DNA from: Nitrospirota bacterium
GTDB lineage: Bacteria > Nitrospirota > Thermodesulfovibrionia > Thermodesulfovibrionales > Dissulfurispiraceae
Assembly (NCBI GenBank): GCA_015233365.1
Contig: JADFXU010000027.1
Location: 1-32,928 of the forward strand
Reading direction: 5' to 3'
DNA length: 32,928 nt
Shown here: in pieces, positions 17,761 to 26,111 of the stretch
Layout: each line of letters opens with the position of its first letter
How positions within the stretch are numbered: position 1 is the first letter of the stretch
Program-made: the position numbers and the translations under genes
The notes under the pieces: generated by a model
What the model was told of the DNA's origin: nothing
Seen by the model: the letters and a program-made list of their open reading frames with translations, nothing else
The model's database searches: none

Positions 17761-18954
17761 ATGACCGAAAAGATGGAAATTAAGACAGGTGCAGCACAAA
17801 TGCAAAATGGATGTTATTTATGTTCTGCCGGGAATCTGACCCATGTGAAGGAACATCATTTCTACTATGAAAAGGATGACACATTCAGGATTTTTAATTA
17901 TTATTTCTGCCGGAATTGTGGTTTTGTTTCCGTCTATCCGCAGACGGATTCCGGTTTCCTGAAGGAATTTTATTCGACATATTCCGATTTGACGGATACC
18001 TCGGAGATTGAACGCACGCAAGAGGTAATGCGGTATCTCAAAGGCTATGCATCAGTAATAGGGTTGAATGAAAAGAGCAGGATTATAGATGTAGGCAGCG
18101 GGGACGGACATCTGATACACTTTTTATCCATGGAGGGGTTAGGGATGGTTTACGGCGTTGAGCCGTCCGCTCCCCGGCGCGACAGATCCGGCAAGGCATA
18201 TGGATTGAGCAATCTGTACAGGTCGTTGGAGGAGGTGCCCGACAACATCCGATTCGACCTGTTGGTGTGCGCCCATGTGATAGAGCATGTGGTGGATCCC
18301 CTGTCTTTTGTAAAGAAACTGAGTTCTTTGCTGAATGAAGAAGGGGCCATGTATATCGAACTTCCAGGGTATCTGACCGACAGGAAGCAATTTCCTGATA
18401 TGGTTTTTTCTCATCTGTCCTGCTTTTCGCTGCGAAGTTTGCATGAGATGTTGAACCGGTCGGGCTTGACGGTCATCTCGGGCGAGCATTACACCGGTTT
18501 GAGCGTACCTGTGTTGAGGGTCCTTGCAAAAAAAGGCCGTGTGGATGCGCCGTCAGCCTCAAAAGAGAACGTGGAAGATTTATTCAAAAGCGTTGTTGAA
18601 AGAGAGAAAATGTACTGGGAATTTATAAGGAACGCGGCAGAAAGGGTATCGCATAACAGCTCGAAGGGGATAAAAACCGTAATATGGCCGTCGGGGACCG
18701 ACACGAGGGAATTATTGTTTTTGACCGGGGATAAGCTCGATAAGAAATATGTGCTTCTGGTAGACTCGGACGCCTCGAAGCACGAAAAAAAGATAGCCGG
18801 CTTTCAAATAAATCAACCCGATAGTATAAAGACTTTTTGCGATGCGGAGTCGGAGATCGTTATTTGTTCCGCATATTCCAATACGCGGGAAAGCATTATT
18901 GACGATATAAGGAAGCTTTATCCCGTGCTTTCGGAAAAAATCATTGTGTTTTAA
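17761..18954 (+). CDS. Three-domain SAM methyltransferase (C-methyltransferase-like), copy 2
   Basis: This 397-residue protein is a paralogue in layout of the upstream gene. A zinc module (CYLCSAGN and FCRNCGFV) is followed by a SAM domain (SRIIDVGSGDGHLIHFL, YGVEPSAPRRD, FDLLVCAHVIEHVVDP) and a C-terminal nucleotide-binding-like domain (KTVIWPSGTDTRELLFLTG, VLLVDSDASKHEKKIAGF). The pair may methylate successive positions or alternative sugars. ATG 17761 directly abuts AGGGG; ATG 17773 (MEIKTGA) has better spacing and may be the real start. The next gene follows within about 30 bases, consistent with one transcript. Confidence 0.84.
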   Translation: MTEKMEIKTGAAQMQNGCYLCSAGNLTHVKEHHFYYEKDDTFRIFNYYFCRNCGFVSVYPQTDSGFLKEFYSTYSDLTDTSEIERTQEVMRYLKGYASVIGLNEKSRIIDVGSGDGHLIHFLSMEGLGMVYGVEPSAPRRDRSGKAYGLSNLYRSLEEVPDNIRFDLLVCAHVIEHVVDPLSFVKKLSSLLNEEGAMYIELPGYLTDRKQFPDMVFSHLSCFSLRSLHEMLNRSGLTVISGEHYTGLSVPVLRVLAKKGRVDAPSASKENVEDLFKSVVEREKMYWEFIRNAAERVSHNSSKGIKTVIWPSGTDTRELLFLTGDKLDKKYVLLVDSDASKHEKKIAGFQINQPDSIKTFCDAESEIVICSAYSNTRESIIDDIRKLYPVLSEKIIVF

Positions 18955-18983
18955 AAAAGTGTCCGGTGAGGGAAAAGAAAGAA

Positions 18984-20090
18984 ATGAAAAAAAAGTTTTT
19001 CAACTATAAGAATGAAGTCGTGTCGTCGGTTTTCCGGAATTTGCGGGATTTCGCCATATTCGGGGCGTCCGGGTCAGGCAGGGTCCTCAATGCCTCATTG
19101 CGTTCGTGCGGATTTGAGGCAAAGGTTTTTTTCGACAACGACAAAAATAAAATCGGCATGCAACTGGACGGCGTTGAAGTCTGCAGCCCTGACGAGATCG
19201 GCAGGTTCGTCTTAAGTCATGTGCTCATAGGTTGCATGTATTCGATTGAGGTAAAGGAACAACTTTTGAAAAACGGTTTTGCCGGTGAAGTCCTGGATTT
19301 CTGTTTTATCCATGAGAGAAGTTATGCAAGACATTATGATACCGGACTGATTGATCGTTCCATGCGCAGAATAGAGGAGGCAAAGGCCCTGTTCTCCGAT
19401 GAGGAATCGCGGAAGGTGCTCCATAAGGTGATTGAATACCGGAAGACCCTTGATCCGCTGTTGCTTCCATTTACGCCCAACCAGTATTTCGACGACAGGA
19501 CCACGATTTCTCCTGGGGACACTGTTTTGGATATAGGCGGATACGACGGCGACACGGCTGAAATTTTTTCGGAAAAAGTCGGCAATTCGGGAGCAGTCTA
19601 TTCTTTTGAACCCGTGGAAGAGACTTTTAATGCCATGAAGTCACGCTTGAATAATGGCCGGATCCACAATGTTATTCCTCTCAATCTGGGTGTTTGGAGC
19701 AGTAATGCCGTGATGCGAATCGATTCGGATGCCGACAACAGGGTGGGCAGCAAGATTGGGAGGGAATCCGGCGGGAACAAAATAAATGTAGTCAGTATCG
19801 ATTCGTATGTTGAAGAAAATAAAATTGGAAAGATTGATTTCATCAAAATGGATATTGAAGGCGCTGAACGGGAGGCCCTGAAGGGCGCTGCGCTGACAGT
19901 GAGAAGAATGAAGCCTAATCTCGCTATTTGCGTCTATCATCAGCCTGATGATCTGTGGGAGATACCTCTTATCATTAAAGAGATGGTTCCCGAGTACAGG
20001 CTTTTCCTGCTGCACCATTCTCAATCTATTGGAGAAACAGTATGCTATGCATCAGCCCGGCAGCCTGCCTGCAAGAGGCTCAAAAAATAA
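18984..20090 (+). CDS. FkbM-family methyltransferase with N-terminal Rossmann-like domain
   Basis: This is a protein of about 368 residues. The N-terminal part (FAIFGASGSGRVLNASLRSC, then AKVFFDNDKNKIGMQLDGVE) resembles the nucleotide-binding module that ends the two previous methyltransferases. Residues about 165-365 are an FkbM SAM domain: TVLDIGGYDGDTAEIF, YSFEPVEETF, and IDFIKMDIEGAEREAL, the family hallmark. FkbM enzymes O-methylate sugars or polyketides. I use ATG 18984 (MKKKFFNYKNEVV), which has GAGGGAAAAG upstream; GTG 18966 is an in-frame alternative. It is followed by the AAGGAGGG ribosome binding site of the transaldolase ten bases on. The substrate cannot be named from the sequence. 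Confidence 0.86.
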   Translation: MKKKFFNYKNEVVSSVFRNLRDFAIFGASGSGRVLNASLRSCGFEAKVFFDNDKNKIGMQLDGVEVCSPDEIGRFVLSHVLIGCMYSIEVKEQLLKNGFAGEVLDFCFIHERSYARHYDTGLIDRSMRRIEEAKALFSDEESRKVLHKVIEYRKTLDPLLLPFTPNQYFDDRTTISPGDTVLDIGGYDGDTAEIFSEKVGNSGAVYSFEPVEETFNAMKSRLNNGRIHNVIPLNLGVWSSNAVMRIDSDADNRVGSKIGRESGGNKINVVSIDSYVEENKIGKIDFIKMDIEGAEREALKGAALTVRRMKPNLAICVYHQPDDLWEIPLIIKEMVPEYRLFLLHHSQSIGETVCYASARQPACKRLKK

Positions 20091-20100
20091 AGGAGGGAAT

Positions 20101-20772
20101 ATGGAATTTTTTCTGGACACTGCCTCTCTTGAGGACATAAAGCTTTATAAAACACTCGGACTTGTCGATGGCGTTACCACAAACCCTGCGCTTCTCGCGA
20201 AAGAAGGACAGGACCCGCTTGAGCAGGTAAGGAAAATAGCATCGATGGTTTCCGGACCGATATCCGTGGAGGTTACTTACACTGAATCGGACAAGATGGT
20301 AAAACATGCGATCAGGATCAGCAAGCTGGCTGATAACGTGGTAATAAAGATTCCGGCATCGACGGCAGGACTGGCGGCGGCCTGTGTCCTGAAAGAGAAG
20401 GGAATCAAGCTGAATGTGACGCTTATTTTCCACCCTTCCCAGGCTATCCCTTTTATCAAACTGGGCGCTGATTATGTGAGTCTTTTTGTGGGGAGAGTGG
20501 AGGATTTCGGTCTCAGCAACAAAGACGCCATCGGGCAAATCAGGGAATCCATCGACATGATGCAGAGCCCCACGAAGCTGCTGGCCGCTTCGATTAGAAA
20601 TCCCGAATACCTTTTGGAGGCTGTCAACGCAGGTTCTGATGCGCTGACCGTGCCGCCTTCCTGTTGGGAAAAAGTCTACAACAATCCTATCTTCCAACTC
20701 GGCGAAAAGGAATTTCTGGAAAGCTGGAATCAACTGCCCGCAGCATTAAGGAAAAACTACGAAACTTATTAG
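20101..20772 (+). CDS. Transaldolase / fructose-6-phosphate aldolase-like protein
   Basis: This 223-residue class I aldolase has the short transaldolase layout: MEFFLDTASLEDI, DGVTTNPALLAKEG (23-36) and the Schiff-base lysine K83 in VIKIPAS, then NVTLIF, YVSLFVGR and LLAASIRNPE. Enzymes of this size include FSA and small transaldolases of the pentose phosphate pathway. Here the gene sits between an FkbM methyltransferase and an SDR in a glycan operon, so it may supply or extend a sugar carbon chain for the flagellar glycan instead of serving central metabolism. That is an inference. A strong AAGGAGGG ribosome binding site precedes ATG 20101, ruling out the longer upstream frame. Confidence 0.9.
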   Translation: MEFFLDTASLEDIKLYKTLGLVDGVTTNPALLAKEGQDPLEQVRKIASMVSGPISVEVTYTESDKMVKHAIRISKLADNVVIKIPASTAGLAAACVLKEKGIKLNVTLIFHPSQAIPFIKLGADYVSLFVGRVEDFGLSNKDAIGQIRESIDMMQSPTKLLAASIRNPEYLLEAVNAGSDALTVPPSCWEKVYNNPIFQLGEKEFLESWNQLPAALRKNYETY

Positions 20773-20782
20773 CGGAGGGACC

Positions 20783-21514
20783 ATGCGACTGAAGGATAAA
20801 ATATGTGTTGTTACAGGTTCCAGTAGAGGCATTGGTGAAGCTATTGCCCGAGGATTTGCTTCGGAGGGAGCAAAAGTCGTAATAACATATAGTACGCAAA
20901 AGGAAAGAGCGGAAGAAGTCGCGCAGGAGATCGGCGCCGAATTGGTCCTCCACCTTGACGTAAGAGACCGGAACGGTGTAAGGGACGCCTTTAACAAGAT
21001 TGCCGCGTTTTATGGAAAGATCAATGTGCTTGTCAACAATGCCGGGATCAATCGTACCGCTGATTTCGATAAACAGACAGAGGAAGAATGGGATGAGGTC
21101 ATCAATGTAAATCTGACGGGAGTTTTTAGATGCTGTCAGGAGGTCCTGCCTTTTCTGACCGATCATGGACGTATTATAAACATAGGTTCATTATCGGGGG
21201 AGTACGGCGGACCCAGAACTCCCTCTTATGCCTGCGCAAAAATGGGCGTTATGGCCCTTACTCATAATCTCGCGCGTTTTCTCGGGTCGCGCGGAATATG
21301 CGTCAATACTCTCTCACCGGGAATTATCGCGAATGAATTTACTGAAGCGACAATGGCGCCTTCGGTCCGCAGTTTGCTTGACAATCTCCTGCTTATAAAG
21401 AGGGCCGGTACGTATGCTGATCTGGTAGGCGGTGCTGTCTTCCTTGCCTCTGATGAATCCGCTTACTTGACGGCCCAGACCCTGAGTATCAACGGAGGAG
21501 CATGGGTGCGGTAA
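20783..21514 (+). CDS. SDR-family oxidoreductase, FabG-like
   Basis: This is a 243-residue classical SDR with TGSSRGIG at 11-18, NNAG at 85-88, N110, serines in IGSLSG, and Y149-x3-K153 in PSYACAKMG. The C-terminal SDESAYLTAQTLSINGGAWV is typical of 3-ketoacyl-ACP reductase-like dehydrogenases. In this operon it more likely acts on a sugar or hydroxyacid precursor than on fatty acids. GCGGAGG precedes ATG 20783, ten bases after the transaldolase stop. It overlaps the next gene by 13 bases, and the GGAGG that helps start that gene lies within this coding sequence. Confidence 0.9.
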   Translation: MRLKDKICVVTGSSRGIGEAIARGFASEGAKVVITYSTQKERAEEVAQEIGAELVLHLDVRDRNGVRDAFNKIAAFYGKINVLVNNAGINRTADFDKQTEEEWDEVINVNLTGVFRCCQEVLPFLTDHGRIINIGSLSGEYGGPRTPSYACAKMGVMALTHNLARFLGSRGICVNTLSPGIIANEFTEATMAPSVRSLLDNLLLIKRAGTYADLVGGAVFLASDESAYLTAQTLSINGGAWVR

Positions 21515-22749
21515 ATAAAACGATTTTGGTCTTGTCGGGAGGGAAAGAAGCCATTGAAGGCATTAGAATTGCCAAGGGCATGGACCTGAAGGTGATTGTA
21601 TGCGATGGGGACAGAAACGCCCCTGGACGTGCCCTTGCCGATGAATTTCTTCATGCAAATATTTATGATCCCGGGGCAGTGGAATCAGCCCTGGCAAAAT
21701 ATCGCGGGAAAAGGAAAATCAACGGAGTCATTACAATAGCCAGCGATGCGGTAAGGGCAGTTGCCGCAGCCGCCGAATACCTCGGATTGCCGGGAATCAG
21801 CAAGGAAACAGCTTTCCTGGCAACAGAAAAGCTGGAAATGAAAAAGCGTTTTAAGGCGGCATCGGTCCCTGGCCCGCATTTTGCCGAAATAGGATCCAAA
21901 AAAAAACTGAGGCGACAGATCTGCATATTTGGACAGGCGGTTTTGAAGCCTGTTGACAGCAGGGGTGCAAGGGGTGTTTTAAGGGTTGATGAAAATACCG
22001 ATATTGACTGGGCTTTTGATTACTCCATGAATTTTTCACAATCCGGGAAATTGATCCTGGAGGAGTGGTTTCCAGGCCCCCAGATCAGTACGGAATCCCT
22101 GGTAGTGGATGGGAAGTCTTATCTGTGCGGTGTTGCCGACAGGAACTATTCCCGGCTGGATGAAACCTTTCCCCATGTGGTAGAGGATGGAGGAGAGACA
22201 CCAAGCCGGTATTCACCTGCGATTGACCGGAAACTTACAAAGCTATTGGACAGAGCGGCGCAATCATTGGATATCCGGAACGGGGTGATCAAGGGAGATA
22301 TTGTCCTGAGAGACGGAGAACCGAACATAATTGAAGTCGCGGCGCGTCTGAGCGGCGGGTTTTTTTCCACCTTTACGATCCCGCTGGTGTATAAAATCAA
22401 TATCGTGGAACAGGCGATTTTACTGGCATTAGGAGAGAAGATCATGCCGCCGTTAATTCTGAAGGCGCACTGCCATCAGGCCAACAGGTTTCTTTTCGTC
22501 GGACCGGGAACTGTGAAGAAAGTCGCATTCCCCAGTCAGGACTCCCTCCCCAGGTTTGTTAAGTATTTTGAAGTCAATGTATCTGAGGGAGACGTCATAT
22601 CCCGGCTGGAGAACCACACGATGAGGAGGGGGAGCGTCCTCGTTATCGGGAAATCGCGGGAACAGTCTGTGGAAAGGGCGGAAAGAATGGTGCGGAGTAT
22701 AAAGGTCGAAATCAACTGCAAGAGCGGTGGGCGCAGTGAATGCCGTTAA
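21502..22749 (+). CDS. ATP-grasp domain ligase
   Basis: This 415-residue protein has the pre-ATP-grasp N-terminal domain (KTILVLSGGKEAIEGIRIAK; residues 1-95, with VDGDRNA-like VCDGDRNAPG) and an ATP-grasp fold (LEMKKRF, GQAVLKPVDSRGARGVL, GKLILEEWFPGPQISTESLV, and GVIKGDIVLRDGEPNIIEVAARLSGGFFS). It resembles amino-acid and carbamoyl-phosphate-type ATP-grasp ligases that activate a carboxylate as acyl phosphate and join it to an amine. In a nonulosonate cluster without a PseH-type acetyltransferase, it could install an unusual amide on an amino sugar; this is inference. Start ATG 21502 has GGAGG three to four bases upstream and overlaps the upstream SDR by 13 bases. Confidence 0.86.
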   Translation: MGAVNKTILVLSGGKEAIEGIRIAKGMDLKVIVCDGDRNAPGRALADEFLHANIYDPGAVESALAKYRGKRKINGVITIASDAVRAVAAAAEYLGLPGISKETAFLATEKLEMKKRFKAASVPGPHFAEIGSKKKLRRQICIFGQAVLKPVDSRGARGVLRVDENTDIDWAFDYSMNFSQSGKLILEEWFPGPQISTESLVVDGKSYLCGVADRNYSRLDETFPHVVEDGGETPSRYSPAIDRKLTKLLDRAAQSLDIRNGVIKGDIVLRDGEPNIIEVAARLSGGFFSTFTIPLVYKINIVEQAILLALGEKIMPPLILKAHCHQANRFLFVGPGTVKKVAFPSQDSLPRFVKYFEVNVSEGDVISRLENHTMRRGSVLVIGKSREQSVERAERMVRSIKVEINCKSGGRSECR

Positions 22750-22790
22750 AACAGATACAGTTCCTATGGACAAAGACCAATAAATAAAAA

Positions 22791-24872
22791 ATGTTGCGGC
22801 TCTATTCAGTCTTTCATCTAAATATTGCTTATTCGTCGGTCCCCGAAGCAATAAGAAAAGAAGTTGTTCAGAAATGTTTCTGGCCGCTTCTTGATATTGC
22901 GACAGAACATAATATCCCTTTGGCTATTGAGTCTCCAGCTTATACGCTTGAAGTTGTTGCAGAAATCGAACCTGAATGGATTATCCAACTAAGAAATGCC
23001 TTGCAAGCAGGCAAGGTTGAGTTTATAGGTTCAGGATACTCACAGCTTATAGCCCCGCTTGTGCCTGCCGGGGTAAATGAGTGGAACTTAAAGACAGGCA
23101 AAGAAATCTATGGACGGCTGCTTAATTATTCGCCTGATATCTGGTATGTGAACGAACAGGCATATTCGGCAGGCATTGTTGAGCATTATTGCTCTTTGGG
23201 CGCCGGGGCAATCATTATGGAGTGGAATAATCCAAGGACGCTTCACCCGGAATGGAAAGAGGAATTCCGCTATTATCCGCAGATTGCAGAAGGCGTAAAT
23301 GGAAGCAGGATTCCAGTCATATGGAATGATTCCATTGCCTTTCAAAAGTTCCAACGATTTGCTCACGGCGATATAGACTGGGAAGACATCCGCTCTTACC
23401 TTTTGAAGCATAAAGGAGGGGCGACGCGCAATTTTTGTCTTTACGGCAATGACGCCGAGATCTTCGATTTCCGTCCGGGCCGGTTCAGGACGGAGCCGCA
23501 GATGAGCAAGACCGGCGAATGGACTGCCATACGTGAACTGTACCTTCAGCTTATGAGGGAGAAAGATATTGCCCTCATTTTTCCTTCGTCAGTACTCGAT
23601 ACACAGGCCGGGCCGCACGCCTTTGCCTCTTTGGCACTGGAATCCCCTGCACAGCCTATCCCTGTCAAAAAACAGCCGAAATATAACGTGACACGTTGGG
23701 CTGTGACAGGCCGCAACTCACTGCACGCAAATACCCTTTGTTATAATATAGCCCGCAGACTGGATTGGTTGGACCAGGCAAAGTCTATTCCGGAGGAGAA
23801 AATCAGGTCTCTTTCAAAGACTCTTTGCTACCTGTGGTCCAGCGACTTCAGGACCCATGTGACTGCCGAGCGGTGGGAAGGTTTCCTCAGCGACCTTGAA
23901 AACACGAGGGAAGAAGTAGAAAGGATCGCGGATTCCTGCGGATACATTTCTTCAGATAAACAGAAGCCCCTTTCGGTGAATGGCTTACAGGGAGATGTAT
24001 ATACACGTTCCACGTACTGCGTTCAGAGTACTGCGTCAAAAGAGAGCATAGGGACCTGCCCTGAATGTTCGGTCCATGAGGACGGTCGGTTTATCGATAT
24101 TGTGACCCCATCGGTAGAGGTCCGGTTGAATAAGAGGCGCGGTTTGGCTATTCACCGTCTTGTTTTTCCGCAGATATCTTCACAGCCGCTCGCAGGCACA
24201 ATTCTTCACGGTTATTTTGACGACATCAATCTCAGTGCCGACTGGTATACTGCCAACACTGTTTTGCAGAGGCCCGGCAAACCGCAGATCACGGATTTGC
24301 AACCGTGTGAAGCGTCCATATCATTGAATGAGGGCCGGTTTGGCGGAGGAATCGGATTCCAGGGAGAAACACATACGGAAGCTGGGCCTATCATGAAGAA
24401 GTTTTTCATATACCGTGACATCCCGCAGATCGATATCGAAATTCTGTGCCGGTGGGCAGTGGTGCCGCACGGCTCGTTTAAGACTGGAATGGTGACCCTA
24501 ATGCCGGAATCTTTTGAGCAGGAGTCGCTCTTTTATGCCACCCACAACGGAGGGTGCAACTATGAGGTTTTTCCCCTTGCCGGAGCAACCATGGCGCATG
24601 ATGCTCCCGGCTCGAGCATTGTCACAGCATCCCACGGCCTGGGGGCTACAGAAGGCGTCATGGTGCTCGGGGATTCCCATAAAGGCATTGCAATAATTTT
24701 TGACCAAACTATATGCGCCGCAATGCCCATGCTTGTATACAAAAATGCGGCCCCCTCTTTCTTTTGCCGTCTTTTCTTCTCGTGCGGCGAGATGGATGAA
24801 AGCAGGGTGCAGCAAGTTCCAGGCCCTGTGCGGTTCGTATGCAGCATCAGCGGATTGAAAGGCAGTATATGA
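22791..24872 (+). CDS. Glycoside hydrolase family 57-like protein
   Basis: The N-terminal half of this 693-residue protein is a GH57 (beta/alpha)7 barrel: YSVFHLNIAYSS at the start, IESPAYTLE, VNEQAY with the likely nucleophile E122, and LYGNDAEIFDFRPGRF with the likely acid/base D221. GH57 acts on alpha-glucans and related polymers. Members in glycan-biosynthesis loci are uncharacterised and may trim or remodel glycans. There is no signal peptide, so it should be cytoplasmic. The C-terminal half (about 420-690) looks like a beta-sandwich as in other GH57 proteins. No ribosome binding site precedes ATG 22791. The last codons, GSI and the TGA, are inside the octamer repeat that starts at 24858. 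Residues about 403-416 are encoded by a short direct repeat. Confidence 0.85.
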   Translation: MLRLYSVFHLNIAYSSVPEAIRKEVVQKCFWPLLDIATEHNIPLAIESPAYTLEVVAEIEPEWIIQLRNALQAGKVEFIGSGYSQLIAPLVPAGVNEWNLKTGKEIYGRLLNYSPDIWYVNEQAYSAGIVEHYCSLGAGAIIMEWNNPRTLHPEWKEEFRYYPQIAEGVNGSRIPVIWNDSIAFQKFQRFAHGDIDWEDIRSYLLKHKGGATRNFCLYGNDAEIFDFRPGRFRTEPQMSKTGEWTAIRELYLQLMREKDIALIFPSSVLDTQAGPHAFASLALESPAQPIPVKKQPKYNVTRWAVTGRNSLHANTLCYNIARRLDWLDQAKSIPEEKIRSLSKTLCYLWSSDFRTHVTAERWEGFLSDLENTREEVERIADSCGYISSDKQKPLSVNGLQGDVYTRSTYCVQSTASKESIGTCPECSVHEDGRFIDIVTPSVEVRLNKRRGLAIHRLVFPQISSQPLAGTILHGYFDDINLSADWYTANTVLQRPGKPQITDLQPCEASISLNEGRFGGGIGFQGETHTEAGPIMKKFFIYRDIPQIDIEILCRWAVVPHGSFKTGMVTLMPESFEQESLFYATHNGGCNYEVFPLAGATMAHDAPGSSIVTASHGLGATEGVMVLGDSHKGIAIIFDQTICAAMPMLVYKNAAPSFFCRLFFSCGEMDESRVQQVPGPVRFVCSISGLKGSI
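24014..24036. repeat. Short direct repeat inside the GH57 gene
   Basis: GTACTGCGT occurs at 24014-24022 and again at 24028-24036, 14 bases apart and preceded by CACGTTCCAC. It encodes a Thr/Ser/Cys-rich stretch between the barrel and the C-terminal domain. It resembles the repeat-derived inserts in pseC and maf, but the support is weaker. Confidence 0.4.
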
Positions 24873-25026
24873 GTATATGGGTGTATGAGTATATGAGTAA
24901 GAAAGACAGTAAATCAGTAGATGAGTTTATGAATAAAAGGGTAAAGGCGAATGGGTTGTTACCCGTATACCCATTTACTCATTTACTTCTTTACTCATAT
25001 ACTCATATACTCATACACTGCTTTTA
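24858..25026. repeat. Octamer-periodic palindrome, family A copy 3 (longest)
   Basis: The left arm opens AAAGGCAGTATATGAG and continues in 8-base steps (TATATGGG, TGTATGAG, TATATGAG). The right arm is a run of ATACCCAT, TTACTCAT and ATACTCAT octamers closing with CACTGCTTTT, which pairs with the opening. The centre is ATGGGT 24951-24956, loop TGTT, ACCCGT 24961-24966. Total hairpin length is about 169 bases. The left end includes the stop codon of the GH57 gene; the right end is 6 bases from the next start. Confidence 0.85.
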
Positions 25027-25032
25027 AAGATT

Positions 25033-26100
25033 ATGGGCGAAAAAATTTATAGAGCCGCTATTATCGGGTGCGGGCGGGTGGCATGGATCCTCGAGACGGA
25101 CCCGCTTGGCACGTATAAACCCTGCACCCACGCCGGCGCATACCGGTTGTGCGCCAGGACTGATCTTGTGGCGGGCGCGGATATCCGCGTGGACAGGCGC
25201 AATAAATTTGCCGGGGAATTTCAGGTTCCCTCTGTTTACCATGATTACCGCGAGATGCTCGAAAAGGATTCGCCGGACATTGTAAGCATTTGCGCTTATG
25301 CTCCCCAGAGGCGGGACATGGTCCTCGACGCAATAGAGGCGGGTGTGAAGGGCATATGGTGTGAAAAGGCCCTTGCCACGAGCCTCGAGGAAGCGGACGA
25401 GATTGTGGACGCATGTTCGAAGAACGGTGTGTCTCTTATCGTTTCACATATGAGAAGATGGGACCCTGTTTATATCCTAGCAAAAAAAATCATTGACGAC
25501 GGAGAGATCGGCGAACCGGTTTCAGCAGTCTGCCACTTCAGCAGCAGCATGCTTCATACCGGCACCCATGCGTTCGATGTGCTTCGGTTCTTTTTCGGTG
25601 AAGCGGTGCTTGCCCAGGCCTTTCTGGAAGCATATCAATATGCCGGGCATCATGATGCAATGCGGGAGAAAAAGGAATTGATTGAGTATGATGTGGGCGG
25701 CTATGCTCTCCTTTCTTTTAATAACGGCGTTTATGTTACTGTCCATGGAGATAGCAAGGGGTACTTCCTTTTTGAGTTCGATATTCTCGGGACGGAGGGC
25801 CGGATCAGGATAGGCAATTGGCTCTTTGAGGTATACCGTGCTGAGGAAAGTAAAACAGAGAGCGGGCTCATCGAGTTGAGCAAAAAGGACAAGGTTTGCG
25901 ACAATAATTTGAATGTGTGGACCGCTGCTCTGGAGCATCTTATAGATTGCATGGAAGGCAAGGCAAAAAATGTGAGCGGCCCGGAGGACGGCAGGGCGGC
26001 CCTTGAGATAGGCCTGGCCATCCATGAATCGAGCAGGAACAGGGGGAAGGGAGTCCGGCTGCCTCTTCAGAACCGGACGCTGAAGGTGATCAGCAGGTAA
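25033..26100 (+). CDS. Gfo/Idh/MocA-family NAD(P)-dependent dehydrogenase
   Basis: This is a 355-residue oxidoreductase. The nucleotide-binding GCGRVA motif is at 12-17. The family E-K-P catalytic site appears as EKA (E111, K112) in WCEKALATS. MLHTGTHAFDVLRFF gives the conserved G-T-H-x-x-D-x-x-R pattern. The enzyme probably oxidises or reduces a sugar hydroxyl or ketone, as in the formation of keto intermediates of amino sugars. Start ATG 25033 has no clear ribosome binding site because the octamer repeat ends six bases before it. The gene ends the glycan-synthesis block and is followed by a foldback element and toxin-antitoxin genes. Confidence 0.88.
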   Translation: MGEKIYRAAIIGCGRVAWILETDPLGTYKPCTHAGAYRLCARTDLVAGADIRVDRRNKFAGEFQVPSVYHDYREMLEKDSPDIVSICAYAPQRRDMVLDAIEAGVKGIWCEKALATSLEEADEIVDACSKNGVSLIVSHMRRWDPVYILAKKIIDDGEIGEPVSAVCHFSSSMLHTGTHAFDVLRFFFGEAVLAQAFLEAYQYAGHHDAMREKKELIEYDVGGYALLSFNNGVYVTVHGDSKGYFLFEFDILGTEGRIRIGNWLFEVYRAEESKTESGLIELSKKDKVCDNNLNVWTAALEHLIDCMEGKAKNVSGPEDGRAALEIGLAIHESSRNRGKGVRLPLQNRTLKVISR

Positions 26101-26111
26101 AAGCGCTTTAC

